Assembly: GCF_001425025.1 (NCBI RefSeq) | Contig: NZ_LMDE01000011.1 | Span: 1 to 64,000 of the forward strand | Direction: 5' to 3' | Source: Nocardioides sp. Root122 | Lineage (GTDB): Bacteria > Actinomycetota > Actinomycetes > Propionibacteriales > Nocardioidaceae | DNA length: 64,000 nt | Shown: in pieces, positions 17,291-26,040 of the stretch | How the letters are laid out: each line of letters opens with the position of its first letter | Position numbering within the stretch: position 1 is the first letter of the stretch | The notes under the pieces: generated by a model | Database searches by the model: none | What the model was told of the DNA's origin: nothing | What the model saw: the letters and a program-made list of their open reading frames with translations, nothing else | Program-made: the position numbers and the translations under genes

Positions 17291-17329
17291 GGGCGACAGG
17301 GACGACAGGCGTGACCCCGCCGGGCCGGT

Positions 17330-18469
17330 TCAACCGCCGGTCGTCTCGTCGGCATCCTCGCGCAGGTGCGAGCCGCGCCCGTCGGTGTCGTCGAGCCAGC
17401 CCTCGGGGAGCACGACCTTCTTGCGCGGGGCACCCTGGCGCCCCCGCGGCGTACCGAGCTCGCGCTCGGGGAACGGGGCGCTGTCGTCGAGGCCGTCGAG
17501 CAGCACGTCGAGCGAGGCGAGCGAGTGGACGAGCGCCAGCTGGTGGCGCAGCTCGCCTCCGGCCGGGAAGCCCTTGAGGTACCAGGTGATGTGCTTGCGG
17601 AACTCCTTGCAGCCCCGCTCCTCCCCCATGTGCTCCGAGAGCAGCTCGGCGTGACGGCGCATCATCGCCTTCACCTCGCCGAGGGTCGGGAGGGTGGCGA
17701 CGTCCTCGCCGTGGAAGGCCGCCGCCAGGTCGCGGAACAGCCAGGGCCGGCCGAGGCAGCCGCGGCCGACGACGACGCCCGCGGCGCCGGTCTGCTCGAC
17801 CATCCGCAGCGCGTCGGACGCCTCCCAGATGTCACCGTTGCCCAGGACCGGGATGTCGACGTGGTCGACCAGCGCGGCGATGGCGTCCCAGTCGGCTGCG
17901 CCGGAGTAGGCCTGCTGCACGGTGCGGCCGTGGAGGGCGATCGCGGCGACGCCGGACTCCTGGGCGATGCGCCCGGCGTCGAGGTAGGTGAGGTGGTCGT
18001 CATCGAGACCCTTGCGGGTCTTCATCGTCACCGGGACGTCGTACGGCGCGGCGGCGGCGACCGCGTGCTCGAGGATCTCCCCCAGCAGGCCGCGCTTCCA
18101 GGGCAGGGCTCCCCCACCGCCCTTGCGCGTCACCTTGGGCACGGGGCAGCCGAAGTTGAGGTCGACGTGCGCGACGCCGTGGTCGGCGCAGAGGATCTCC
18201 ACGGCCTTGCCGATGTAGACCGGGTCGGTGCCGTAGAGCTGCACCGAGCGGACCGACTCGAGCTCGTCGAAGACGAGCATCTTCTTCGTGGTCTCGTCAC
18301 CCTCGACGAGGCCGCGGCTGGTGATCATCTCGCAGACGTAGAGGCCGGCGCCCTGCTCGGCGCAGAGGCGCCGGTAGGCCGCGTTGGTGATGCCGGCCAT
18401 CGGCGCGAGGACGACGGGGGTGTCGACGCGCAGCGGCCCCAGCGTCAGGGACTCGGGCACGGCACTCAT
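17330..18469 (-). CDS. dusB: tRNA-dihydrouridine synthase
   Basis: 379-residue FMN-dependent TIM-barrel enzyme that reduces uridine to dihydrouridine in tRNA. N-terminal VVLAPMAGITNAAYRRL, the catalytic cysteine in NFGCPVPKVTRKGGGGAL, the MKTRKG phosphate/FMN region and IALHGRTVQQAYSG are all present. ATG 18469 is preferred to a TTG 36 bases upstream because a -10-like GACAAT (18476-18481) ends six bases before it, consistent with a leaderless transcript. The C terminus has an Arg-rich extension (PRGRQGAPRKKVV). It sits in the glyS-dus-dgt-dnaG block. Confidence 0.93.
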   Translation of the reverse strand: MSAVPESLTLGPLRVDTPVVLAPMAGITNAAYRRLCAEQGAGLYVCEMITSRGLVEGDETTKKMLVFDELESVRSVQLYGTDPVYIGKAVEILCADHGVAHVDLNFGCPVPKVTRKGGGGALPWKRGLLGEILEHAVAAAAPYDVPVTMKTRKGLDDDHLTYLDAGRIAQESGVAAIALHGRTVQQAYSGAADWDAIAALVDHVDIPVLGNGDIWEASDALRMVEQTGAAGVVVGRGCLGRPWLFRDLAAAFHGEDVATLPTLGEVKAMMRRHAELLSEHMGEERGCKEFRKHITWYLKGFPAGGELRHQLALVHSLASLDVLLDGLDDSAPFPERELGTPRGRQGAPRKKVVLPEGWLDDTDGRGSHLREDADETTGG

Positions 18470-18506
18470 GCCCCCATTGTCGAGCGGGGTGGCGGCCGCG
18501 CCCAAA

Positions 18507-19070
18507 TCAGCCGGACCAGCTGATCGGGTCGTAGCCCTCCGTCGGCTCGAAGACCACGTCCTTCATGCGTGCGCCGTCCGGGGCGAGGAACACCAGGCAC
18601 ATCTCGGCGCTGTCGCCGGGCGCGAACGGCGTGGGCGGCGGCCCGCTCTGGCAGGCGGTGAAGTCGCCGCCCAGCGTCCACGGTGCGCCCAGGGTGTCGC
18701 GGTCGTCGCGCAGGTAGAGCGGGACGACCTGGCCGCCCAGGTCGGACTCCCCCGTGTTGGTGAGCGACACCGTGACGAAGTAGGGCCTCGCTGCCGCCAT
18801 CGCCTCGTCCCGGGTCCAGCCGTCGAAGACCGACGGGCGCTGCTCGGCGACCCCGTCGACGCTCAGCTCGAGCTCGCCCGTGACGTCGGCGGTGGGCTGC
18901 CACACGAGGGTCGCCGGCTCGCCGTACGACAGCTCGGTGCCGGGCTCGGTGCCGGTCTCCACCGCGGAGATGACGGCCTCCGTCGGCTCGCCCTCCGACT
19001 CCGCGTCAGGTCCGGCGCACCCCGTCAGCGACAGCGCCAGGGCGGTTGTCAGGAGGAGGGCGCGTCGCAT
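18507..19070 (-). CDS. Putative lipoprotein of unknown function
   Basis: 187-residue lipoprotein: RRALLLTTALALSLTGC gives a signal with lipobox LTGC (Cys near residue 18). The mature part looks like an immunoglobulin-type beta domain (ELELSVDGV, YFVTVSLTNTGESDL, PFAPGDSAEMCLVFLAP), similar in style to DUF4352-type extracytoplasmic domains, but I do not recognise a specific family. ATG 19070 begins a perfect signal peptide; the longer frame adds 26 polar residues. No Shine-Dalgarno is seen. Anchored on the outer face of the membrane. Confidence 0.72.
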   Translation of the reverse strand: MRRALLLTTALALSLTGCAGPDAESEGEPTEAVISAVETGTEPGTELSYGEPATLVWQPTADVTGELELSVDGVAEQRPSVFDGWTRDEAMAAARPYFVTVSLTNTGESDLGGQVVPLYLRDDRDTLGAPWTLGGDFTACQSGPPPTPFAPGDSAEMCLVFLAPDGARMKDVVFEPTEGYDPISWSG

Positions 19071-19117
19071 GGCGCCATCATCGCTGCCCCACGCGGACCG
19101 ACACCACCGGTCGACGT

Positions 19118-19162
19118 GGTTTCGAGGCTCGCTTCGCTCGCACCTCAACCACCGAGAGTGGC
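19118..19162. repeat. Nocardioides-type intergenic palindromic repeat
   Basis: GTGGTT and AACCAC arms with inner GAGG/CCTC enclose a core GCTCGCTTCGCTCGC, forming an imperfect stem between two minus-strand genes. The following 19200-19310 keeps a GAGCGAGCGCG-rich pattern. From memory, elements of this shape recur many times in Nocardioides genomes; the function is unknown (REP-like). The whole 19071-19321 gap contains no convincing gene. Confidence 0.5.
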
Positions 19163-19321
19163 GTGACCGTCCACCCCAGCCGACGCGCTCGGCGCCCGAC
19201 GTCGTCTGGACCGACGAGCGAGCGAGCGCGACGAGCGCAGCGAGACAGCTCGGGAGCGACGAGGGAAGACGACGTCTTCAGGGGCGCCGAGCACGCGCGA
19301 GAGGAGCGAGCGCAATCAAAC

Positions 19322-20722
19322 TCAGCAGCCGAGCAGCTTCTCCGCGAAGTACGCCGAGATGCCGTCGAGGCTGACCCGCTCCTGGCCCATGGTGTCGCGC
19401 TCGCGGACGGTGACCGCGTTGTCGTCGAGGGTCTCGAAGTCGACGGTCACGCAGAACGGCGTACCGATCTCGTCCTGGCGGCGGTAGCGGCGGCCGATCG
19501 CGCCGGAGTCGTCGAACTCGACGTTCCAGTTCTGTCGCAGCTCGGCGGCGAGCGCCTTGGCCTTGGGCGAGAGATCGGAGTTGCGGCTCAGCGGCAGCAC
19601 CGCCACCTTGACCGGGGCGAGGCGCGGGTCGAGCTTGAGCACGACACGCTTGTCGACGCCCCCCTTGGTGTTGGGCGCCTCGTCCTCGGTGTAGGCGTCG
19701 ATGAGGAACGCCATCAGCGACCGGGTGAGACCGGCGGCGGGCTCGATGACGTAGGGGATGTAGCGCTCGTCGGCGGCCTGGTCGTAGTAGGACAGGTCCT
19801 TGCCGGAAAACTCGCTGTGCTGCTTGAGGTCGAAGTCGGTGCGGTTCGCGATGCCCTCGAGCTCCTCGAAGTCACGCCCGGAGAAGCCGAAGCGGTACTC
19901 GATGTCGGTCGTGCCCTTGGAGTAGTGGGAGAGCTTCTCCTGCGGGTGCTCGTAGTGGCGCAGGTTGTCCGGGTTGATGCCGAGGTCGACGTACCAGCGG
20001 GTGCGCTCCTCGATCCAGTAGCGGAACCACTCGTCGTCCTCGCCGGGCTTGACGAAGAACTCCATCTCCATCTGCTCGAACTCGCGGGTGCGGAAGATGA
20101 AGTTGCCGGGCGTGATCTCGTTGCGGAAGCTCTTGCCCATCTGGGCGATGCCGAAGGGCGGCTTCTGACGGCTCGAGGTCACCACGTTGGCGAAGTTGAG
20201 GAAGATGCCCTGCGCGGTCTCGGGACGGAGGTAGTGCAGGCCCGACTCGTCCTCGATCACGCCGAGGTAGGTCTTGAGCATCATGTTGAAGTTGCGCGGC
20301 GCGGTCCACGCGTTGCGGGTGCCGCAGTTGGGGCAGGCGACCGAGTCGTTGATGTCGACCGTGTCGGGGTCGTCGATGCCCTTCTTGGCGGCGTAGTCCT
20401 CCTGGAGGTGGTCCTCGCGGAAGCGCTTGTGGCACGACTGGCACTCCACGAGCGGGTCGCTGAAGGTGCTCAGGTGGCCACTGGCCTCCCACGTGCGCGT
20501 CGGCAGGATCACCGAGGAGTCCAGGCCGACCACGTCGTCGCGGCGGGTGACCATGAACTTCCACCACTGGCGCTTGATGTTCTCCTTGAGCTCCACGCCG
20601 AGCGGGCCGTAGTCCCAGGCGGACTTGGTGCCGCCGTAGATCTCACCGCAGGGGAAGACGAAGCCTCGCCGCTTGGCGAGGGAGACGACGTTGTCCAGGG
20701 CGGTCGGAGCGGGCTTGGCCAC
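19322..20722 (-). CDS. glyS: Glycine-tRNA ligase (alpha2 type)
   Basis: 466-residue class II GlyRS of the dimeric type found in Gram-positives and actinobacteria. The N terminus has [26 protein letters not shown] zinc-like insertion carries CQSCHKRF and [10 protein letters not shown]. Class II motif 2 is seen as [10 protein letters not shown] with [14 protein letters not shown], motif 3 as [10 protein letters not shown], and an anticodon-binding domain closes the protein ([12 protein letters not shown] onward). GTG 20722 follows AGAAGGAC by seven bases, which fixes the start. Confidence 0.96.
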   Translation of the reverse strand: MAKPAPTALDNVVSLAKRRGFVFPCGEIYGGTKSAWDYGPLGVELKENIKRQWWKFMVTRRDDVVGLDSSVILPTRTWEASGHLSTFSDPLVECQSCHKRFREDHLQEDYAAKKGIDDPDTVDINDSVACPNCGTRNAWTAPRNFNMMLKTYLGVIEDESGLHYLRPETAQGIFLNFANVVTSSRQKPPFGIAQMGKSFRNEITPGNFIFRTREFEQMEMEFFVKPGEDDEWFRYWIEERTRWYVDLGINPDNLRHYEHPQEKLSHYSKGTTDIEYRFGFSGRDFEELEGIANRTDFDLKQHSEFSGKDLSYYDQAADERYIPYVIEPAAGLTRSLMAFLIDAYTEDEAPNTKGGVDKRVVLKLDPRLAPVKVAVLPLSRNSDLSPKAKALAAELRQNWNVEFDDSGAIGRRYRRQDEIGTPFCVTVDFETLDDNAVTVRERDTMGQERVSLDGISAYFAEKLLGC

Positions 20723-20783
20723 GGTGGAAGTCCTTCTGCATGGGGCATGTCCGGGCCGGCTGGCTGCCGGCTCGTGCGAGCGC

Positions 20784-21122
20784 TCAGCCTAACGACCGGG
20801 GGTGTGCCTCGTTGAGGTCGGTCCCCTCCTCGACGACCTCGTAGGCGCTGGGCTCGTCGAGGGCGTGGACCATCAGCGGCTGGATGTGCATCTTGCTCTC
20901 GTAGGAGCCGAGCGCCCGCCGGTAGGACCCGACGTTCTCCCAGCGCGTGGTGAGCACCCACAGCGACGGGTCGTCGACGTTGCGCCCGACGTCTCCCCCG
21001 ACGTAGCCGGGCTTGGCCGCCAGGATCCCGAGGGCGTGCAGCAGGCCGGCGCGCAGCTCACTCCCAGCGGCCGCGTCGGGCGAGGGCGTACGGAGGCGGG
21101 TCACGACGAGCACGGGAACCAC
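20784..21122 (-). CDS. Antibiotic biosynthesis monooxygenase (ABM) domain protein
   Basis: 112-residue dimeric alpha+beta barrel protein of the ABM superfamily. It has the expected VVTRLRTP first strand, a helix ending in [18 protein letters not shown], then [24 protein letters not shown]. Such proteins act as small cofactor-free monooxygenases or heme-related enzymes; the role here is unknown. GTG 21122 is used because the upstream in-frame TTG would put the N terminus inside the Zur operator. It diverges from znuA, so the two Zur boxes may also influence it. Confidence 0.75.
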   Translation of the reverse strand: MVPVLVVTRLRTPSPDAAAGSELRAGLLHALGILAAKPGYVGGDVGRNVDDPSLWVLTTRWENVGSYRRALGSYESKMHIQPLMVHALDEPSAYEVVEEGTDLNEAHPRSLG

Positions 21123-21139
21123 CCTATGCCGGGACGGGT

Positions 21140-21169
21140 TTGACAATGGTTCTCAACAGCAGTGAGAAT
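21140..21169 (+). promoter_or_regulatory. znu operon promoter
   Basis: Perfect -35 TTGACA at 21140-21145, an 18-nt spacer and -10 GAGAAT at 21164-21169. The -10 ends seven bases before the A of the znuA ATG (21177), so transcription should begin at or next to the start codon. Both hexamers lie inside Zur boxes. Confidence 0.75.
21141..21155. promoter_or_regulatory. Zur box 1
   Basis: TGACAATGGTTCTCA, an imperfect 7-1-7 palindrome of the actinobacterial Zur/Fur type (TGA-AAT-N-ATT-TCA). It covers the -35 of the znu promoter. Confidence 0.82.
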
Positions 21170-21177
21170 CGTTCTCA
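21163..21177. promoter_or_regulatory. Zur box 2
   Basis: TGAGAATCGTTCTCA has perfect 6-bp arms. It covers the -10 and runs into the first base of the znuA start codon, 22 bp (two helical turns) downstream of box 1, so two Zur dimers could bind the same face of the DNA. Confidence 0.85.
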
Positions 21178-22103
21178 TGTCGTCTGTTGCCCGACCCCTC
21201 GCCCTCGCCACCGTCCTCACCTCGGCCCTCCTCCTTGCGGGCTGCGGTGGGTCCGCCGACAGCGCCGGGAATGGTCGCTCGGCCGTTGCGGCGTTCTATC
21301 CGCTGGCCTGGGTGACGGGTCGGGTGGCGGGCGACGCCTGGAGCGTCGAGAACCTCACCGGCCCCGGCACGGAGCCGCACGACCTCTCGCTGGACATCAA
21401 GCAGACGGCCGCGGTGGCCGAGGCCGACCTGGTGGTCCTCGAGCACGACTTCCAGCCTGCCGTGGACGAGACGGTGCAGACCAACGCCCCGGACGCCGCC
21501 GTCGTCGACGCGGCCGAGGTGATCGACCTGATGTCCGCCTCGGAGCACGAGCACGAGCACGAGGAGGCCGGGCACGAGCACGGTGACCTCGACCCGCACT
21601 TCTGGCAGGACCCCCTGCTGATGGCCGACCTCGGTGACGCCGTCGCCGACCAGCTCGGTGAGATCGACCCCGACAACGCGACGACGTACTCCGACAACGC
21701 CGCGGACCTGCGCGGCGACCTCGAGGCGCTCGACCGGGAGTACGCCGCCGGGCTGGCCTCCTGCGAGCGCACCACCACGGTCGTCAGCCACGAGGCGTTC
21801 TCCTACCTGGCGCGCTACGGCCTCGAGTTCGAGGCGATCGCGGGCCTCTCCCCCGACGCCGAGCCCACGCCGGCCGACCTCGCCCGGCTCCAGGAGCTGA
21901 TCCGCACGGACGGGATCACGACCGTCTTCTCCGAGCGCCTGGCCAGCAGCAAGATGGCCGACTCGCTGGCCGGCGACCTCGGGCTCGAGACCGAGGTGCT
22001 CGACCCGATCGAGGGCCTCTCCGACGAGACCGCCGACGAGGACTACCTTTCGCTCATGGGAGAGAACCTCGACGCGCTCCGGAAGGCCAACGCATGCCAG
22101 TGA
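21177..22103 (+). CDS. znuA: Zinc ABC transporter substrate-binding lipoprotein
   Basis: 308-residue cluster A-I metal-binding lipoprotein. Lipobox LAGC closes the signal (about residue 22). The fold blocks AVAAFYPLAWVTGRVAG, LTGPGTEPHDLSLD (metal His), a His-rich loop SEHEHEHEEAGHEHGDLDPHFW (about 121-142) and VVSHEAFSYLARYGL (metal His) are all present. ATG 21177 is chosen because a TTGACA/GAGAAT promoter would start transcription right at it and it gives an intact signal peptide; an in-frame GTG 15 bases upstream lies inside the Zur box. First gene of a Zur-repressed operon that imports zinc. Confidence 0.95.
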   Translation: MSSVARPLALATVLTSALLLAGCGGSADSAGNGRSAVAAFYPLAWVTGRVAGDAWSVENLTGPGTEPHDLSLDIKQTAAVAEADLVVLEHDFQPAVDETVQTNAPDAAVVDAAEVIDLMSASEHEHEHEEAGHEHGDLDPHFWQDPLLMADLGDAVADQLGEIDPDNATTYSDNAADLRGDLEALDREYAAGLASCERTTTVVSHEAFSYLARYGLEFEAIAGLSPDAEPTPADLARLQELIRTDGITTVFSERLASSKMADSLAGDLGLETEVLDPIEGLSDETADEDYLSLMGENLDALRKANACQ

Positions 22104-22882
22104 GCCCCGAGGCGGCCTCGCCCGTCGAGGTGCGCCAGGGGTCGGTCGCGATCGGCGGCCGGCCGATCCTCCGCGGCATCGACCTCACCGTGGCACCCGG
22201 CGAGTTCCTGGCGTTGATGGGCGCCAACGGCTCGGGCAAGTCGACGCTCGTGCGCGCGATCACCGGCCTGCTGCCGCTGGCGTCGGGGTCGCTGCGCCTC
22301 TTCGGCACGCCGTACGCCGACTTCCGCGACTGGCATCGCGTCGGGTTCGTCCCGCAGCGCTCGACCGCGAGCAGTGGGGTGCCGTCGACGGTGTGGGAGG
22401 TCGTCGCCTCGGGCCGGATCACCCGGCGCCGCCTCTTCCGCCCGCTGTCGGGGCAGGACCGGAAGGCCATCGCGGACGCGATCGACGTCGTCGGCCTCGC
22501 CGACCGTGCCCAGCACGGGATCTCCCAGCTCAGCGGCGGGCAGCAGCAGCGCGCCCTCATCGCGCGCGCCCTGGCAGGCGAGCCCGACCTGCTCGTGCTC
22601 GACGAGCCCACCGCCGGCGTCGACCTCGCCAACCAGCACGCGCTCGCCGACGCGCTCGGCGTGCTGAAGTCGCGCGGCGCGACGATCGTGCTCGTCGCCC
22701 ACGAGCTCGGCCCGATGGAGCCGCTGATCGACCGCGCGATCGTGATGCGCGACGGACGGGTCGCCCACTCCGGACCGGCCGTCCTCGGCGACGACGGACA
22801 CCACCACCACACCGTTGCCGGCACCCACGACCACGTCCCCCACGTCGGCTCGCCGCTGGACGAGCTCGGAGGCGGACGATGA
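22094..22882 (+). CDS. znuC: Zinc ABC transporter ATP-binding protein
   Basis: 262-residue ABC ATPase that drives zinc import. Walker A GANGSGKST is near residues 44-52, the Q-loop FVPQRS, the signature LSGGQQQR near 146 and Walker B LLVLDEP near 166, followed by the switch His in LVAHELG. The C-terminal tail (DDGHHHHTVAGTHDHVPH) is histidine-rich and may buffer or sense zinc on the cytoplasmic side. It overlaps znuA by 10 bases and znuB by four (ATGA), which indicates tight translational coupling. Confidence 0.95.
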   Translation: MPVSPEAASPVEVRQGSVAIGGRPILRGIDLTVAPGEFLALMGANGSGKSTLVRAITGLLPLASGSLRLFGTPYADFRDWHRVGFVPQRSTASSGVPSTVWEVVASGRITRRRLFRPLSGQDRKAIADAIDVVGLADRAQHGISQLSGGQQQRALIARALAGEPDLLVLDEPTAGVDLANQHALADALGVLKSRGATIVLVAHELGPMEPLIDRAIVMRDGRVAHSGPAVLGDDGHHHHTVAGTHDHVPHVGSPLDELGGGR

Positions 22883-23886
22883 GCGACTTCCTCTCCCTCT
22901 TCTCGCTGCCGTTCATGCAGCGCGCGCTCGTCGCGGCCCTGCTGACCGGTCTCGCCGCTCCCGCCATCGGCACCTTCCTCGTGCAGCGGCGGCTGGCCCT
23001 CCTCGGCGACGGCATCGGCCACGTCGCCGTCACCGGCGTCGCCATCGGCCTGCTGACCGGCGCGTCCCCGACGTGGACCGCCGTCGTCGTGGCGGTGCTC
23101 GGTGCCGTGCTGATCGAGGTGATCCGCGAGCGCGGCCACACCAACGGCGACGTCGCCCTCGCCCTGCTCTTCTACGGCGGTCTCGCCGGCGGCGTGCTGA
23201 TCACCGGTCTCGCCGGCCAGGGCGCGGCGCGCCTGCAGGAGTACCTCTTCGGCTCGCTGACCAGCATCTCGGCGGGCGACGTCTGGTTCACCCTCGGCCT
23301 CACGGTGGTGCTCCTGCTCACCACGCTCGGCCTGCTCCCCCAGCTGTTCGCGGTGTCCAGCGACCCCGACTTCGCACGGGTCGCCGGGCTGCGCGTCCGC
23401 GCCTACAACCTGCTGGTCGCCGTGCTGGCCGCCGTCACGGTCACGGTGGCGATGCGCACGGTCGGCCTGCTGCTCGTCTCGGCGCTGATGGTCGTGCCGG
23501 TGGCGACGTCTCAGCAGCTCGCCCGCTCCTTCCGTACGACGCTCACCGGGGCGATGGTCGTCGGCGTGGTCGCCGCCCTCGGCGGGCTGCTGCTCAGCGC
23601 TGCCCTGTCCTTCCGGGCGACCGTGGCCCCGGGCCCGACGATCGTGCTGCTGGCACTGGCGATGTTCGCCTCGACGTGGCCCATCGGCGTGTGGCTGCGC
23701 CGCCGGCGCCGGCTGCTCGCGCCCTTCCCCAGCGTCGTGGACGAGACCCACACCGTCACCGACGAGCACCCGCACGCCCACGGCCAGGACTGCGGCCACC
23801 GCGCCGTCCCGCACGCGGACCACGTCGACTACGTCCACGACGGCCACCGGCACGCCGTGCACGGAGAGCACTATGACGAGCACTGA
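22879..23886 (+). CDS. znuB: Zinc ABC transporter permease
   Basis: 335-residue ABC-3 family membrane permease with about eight helices, beginning FLSLFSLPFMQRALVAALL and including the family block LLGDGIGHVAVTGVAIG. The C-terminal 45 residues form a soluble His-rich tail (HTVTDEHPHAHGQDCGHR, then a further HVDYVHDGHRHAVHGEH stretch) that is longer than in typical ZnuB and mirrors the His tail of ZnuC. The last 14 bases overlap zur, so all four genes are coupled. Confidence 0.94.
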   Translation: MSDFLSLFSLPFMQRALVAALLTGLAAPAIGTFLVQRRLALLGDGIGHVAVTGVAIGLLTGASPTWTAVVVAVLGAVLIEVIRERGHTNGDVALALLFYGGLAGGVLITGLAGQGAARLQEYLFGSLTSISAGDVWFTLGLTVVLLLTTLGLLPQLFAVSSDPDFARVAGLRVRAYNLLVAVLAAVTVTVAMRTVGLLLVSALMVVPVATSQQLARSFRTTLTGAMVVGVVAALGGLLLSAALSFRATVAPGPTIVLLALAMFASTWPIGVWLRRRRRLLAPFPSVVDETHTVTDEHPHAHGQDCGHRAVPHADHVDYVHDGHRHAVHGEHYDEH

Positions 23887-24289
23887 CGACCGCCAGCCGG
23901 TGGCCAGGCCGACGGTCCGTCCGACCCGCCAGCGCCGCGCGGTCGCTGCCGCCCTCGCCGGGTTCGACGACTTCCGCAGCGCCCAGGAGATCCACGACCT
24001 GATCACCCAGCAGGGCGACTCGGTCGGGCTGGCCACCGTCTATCGCACGCTCGCCGCGCTGGCCGACGCCGGCGAGGTCGACATGCTGCGCAACGAGGAC
24101 GGCGAGGCGATCTGGCGCAGCTGCTCCGACACGCACCACCACCACCTGGTGTGCCGCAGCTGCGGCGCCACCGTCGAGGTCGAGGGGCCGGCGGTCGAGC
24201 GCTGGACCAACGCCATCGCGCAGGAGCACGGGTTCGCGGACATCAGCCACACGCTGGAGATCTTCGGGACCTGCCCGGCCTGTCGCTGA
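23873..24289 (+). CDS. zur: Zinc uptake regulator, Fur family
   Basis: 138-residue metal-dependent repressor. The N-terminal winged helix includes TRQRRAVAAALAGFDDFRSAQEIHDLI and GLATVYRTLAALADAGEVD. Metal sites are seen as CSDTHHHHLVCRSCG and the C-terminal FGTCPAC, giving a structural CxxC/CxxC zinc. Its position as the last gene of znuACB, behind two Zur-type boxes, identifies it as Zur rather than Fur and implies autorepression when zinc is sufficient. Confidence 0.94.
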   Translation: MTSTDDRQPVARPTVRPTRQRRAVAAALAGFDDFRSAQEIHDLITQQGDSVGLATVYRTLAALADAGEVDMLRNEDGEAIWRSCSDTHHHHLVCRSCGATVEVEGPAVERWTNAIAQEHGFADISHTLEIFGTCPACR

Positions 24290-24304
24290 GGGTCGGGCGG
24301 GCGG

Positions 24305-25087
24305 TCAGGAGGGCTGGTTGGGGACCGCGCCACCGTAGCGCCGGTCCCGGCCGGCGTACGTCTCGATCGCGGACCACAGGTGCCGCCGGTCGACGTCGGG
24401 CCAGAGCACGTCGGTGAAGACCATCTCGCTGTAGGCCGCCTGCCACAGCATGAAGTTGGACAGGCGCTGCTCACCCGACGTCCGCCACACCATGTCGGCG
24501 TCGGGCAGCTCGGGGACGTAGAGGTGGCGGGCGAAGGTCTTCTCGTCGATCTTGTCGGCGTTGAGCCGGCCGGCTGCCACCTCGCGGCCGATCGACCGCG
24601 CGGCGTCGGCGAGCTCCGCGCGACCGCCGTAGTTGACGCACATGGTCAGGGTGAGGACGTCGTTGTCCTTGGTCATCTCCTCGGCGACCTGGAGCTCCTT
24701 GATCACCGACTTCCACAGCCGCGGTGCCCGGCCCGCCCAGCGCACGCGCACCCCGAGCTCGTGCATCTCGTCGCGACGGCGGCGGATCACGTCACGGTTG
24801 AAGCCCATCAGGAAGCGCACCTCGTCGGGCGAGCGCGACCAGTTCTCGGTGGAGAAGGCATAGGCGGAGATCGCCTTCACGCCGATCTCGATGCCGCCCT
24901 CGACGACGTCGAAGAGCGTGTGCTCGCCCTGCTCGTGCCCCTTGGTGCGCGGCAGCCCGCGCTCCTTGGCCCATCTGCCGTTGCCGTCCATGATGATCGC
25001 GACGTGCTCGGGCACGAGGTCCTTCGGCACCGGCGGGGGCGTCGCACCGCTCGTGTGCGGGGTCGGCGGCTTCACCTGTCGCTTCAC
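24305..25087 (-). CDS. uppS: Isoprenyl (undecaprenyl/decaprenyl) diphosphate synthase, cis type
   Basis: Cis-prenyltransferase that makes the long polyprenyl carrier for peptidoglycan and glycans. Residues HVAIIMDGNGRWAKERG contain the catalytic Asp; AYAFSTENWSRS, VNYGGRAEL and RTSGEQRLSNF are the other conserved regions. Two GTGs are possible. TAGGCT (25094-25099) abuts the upstream one (25093), so as a -10 it fits a leaderless start at GTG 25087, which I use; the protein is then about 260 residues. It converges on zur with only 15 bases between stops and follows recO, the usual actinobacterial neighbour. Confidence 0.93.
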   Translation of the reverse strand: MKRQVKPPTPHTSGATPPPVPKDLVPEHVAIIMDGNGRWAKERGLPRTKGHEQGEHTLFDVVEGGIEIGVKAISAYAFSTENWSRSPDEVRFLMGFNRDVIRRRRDEMHELGVRVRWAGRAPRLWKSVIKELQVAEEMTKDNDVLTLTMCVNYGGRAELADAARSIGREVAAGRLNADKIDEKTFARHLYVPELPDADMVWRTSGEQRLSNFMLWQAAYSEMVFTDVLWPDVDRRHLWSAIETYAGRDRRYGGAVPNQPS

Positions 25088-25180
25088 GGTCACAGCCTAG
25101 GGCGGCGCCGGGGTGGGGCGTCGACAGCGACCCGTGCGTCGACCCCGTCCCGCGCTGCGCACCAGCGCCACGGTTCGCGG

Positions 25181-25230
25181 GGTGGTCCCTACGTTCTGGT
25201 ACGCCGCCGTGCAGAACGTAGGGGACTACC
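25181..25230. terminator. Long hairpin between recO and uppS
   Basis: Left arm 25181-25198 (GGTGGTCCCTACGTTCTG) and right arm 25212-25230 pair over about 17 bp with one bulge and one mismatch, around a 13-nt loop. It starts 11 bases beyond the recO stop on the minus strand and probably ends the recO transcript. The rest of 25094-25241 holds only the uppS promoter. Confidence 0.6.
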
Positions 25231-25241
25231 GCGGGGCGGGT

Positions 25242-25970
25242 TCAGCGCTCGACGTAGGCCATCGAGCGCAGGCCGCGCTCGAGGTGCCAGGCGAGGTAGG
25301 CCGCGACGAGGCCGCTGGCCTCGCGGAGGTGTCGCGGGTCGGCGGCGTGCACGACCGGCCAGTCGCCGACGAGGAGCGCACCGAGCACCCGGACCGTCTC
25401 CGGCGCCGGCGTGGCCGAGCCGGGGAGCTTGTCGGAGGCGCACATCACGCCACCGGCGGAGGGGTTGAAGAACCGGTGCGGGCCCTCGACGCCGCACTGG
25501 ACGCAGTGGTCGAACGACGGGGCGTAGCCGGCGACGGACAGCGAGCGGAGGAGGTAGGAGTCGAGGACCTGCTTGGCGGGGTGCTCCCCTCCCGACATCG
25601 CCCGCAGCCCGCCGACCAGCAGCAGGAACTGCTGGACCGCCGGCTCCTTCTCCTCGGTGACGAGCCGCTCCGCGGTCTCGAGCATCACCGTGCCGGCGGT
25701 GTAGCGGTCGTAGTCGAGGCCGAGCCGGGCGTGGAAGGGGTCCAGCGTCTCGGCCTGGGTGATCACGTCGAGGCTGCGTCCCTCGGCGAGCTGGAGGTCG
25801 ACGTGCGTGAACGGCTCCAGCCGCGAGCCCCAGCGCGACGTCGTACGCCGCACGCCCTTGGCCACCGCGCGCACCCGCCCGTGCTGACGCGTCAGCAGGG
25901 TGATGATGCGGTCGGCCTCGCCCAGCTTGTGGGTGCGGAGCACGACCGCCTCGTCGCGGTAGAGGGGCAC
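25242..25970 (-). CDS. recO: DNA repair protein RecO
   Basis: 242-residue mediator that loads RecA with RecR and anneals single strands. The OB-fold N terminus reads PLYRDEAVVLRTHKLGEADRIITLLTRQHGRVRAVAKG. The zinc-finger-like part has CVQCG near the middle and MCAS later; only some family members keep all four cysteines. GTG 25970 is selected because GAGAAT (25977-25982) is six bases upstream, giving a leaderless start, and because the family begins near this point; a GTG 18 bases earlier is possible. Confidence 0.92.
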   Translation of the reverse strand: MPLYRDEAVVLRTHKLGEADRIITLLTRQHGRVRAVAKGVRRTTSRWGSRLEPFTHVDLQLAEGRSLDVITQAETLDPFHARLGLDYDRYTAGTVMLETAERLVTEEKEPAVQQFLLLVGGLRAMSGGEHPAKQVLDSYLLRSLSVAGYAPSFDHCVQCGVEGPHRFFNPSAGGVMCASDKLPGSATPAPETVRVLGALLVGDWPVVHAADPRHLREASGLVAAYLAWHLERGLRSMAYVER

Positions 25971-26040
25971 CCGGCCATTCTCCCCCACCCACCCTGCTGC
26001 AGCCGGGTGCGGGCGTCAGCGATTCGGCGGTCCCGCGTGG

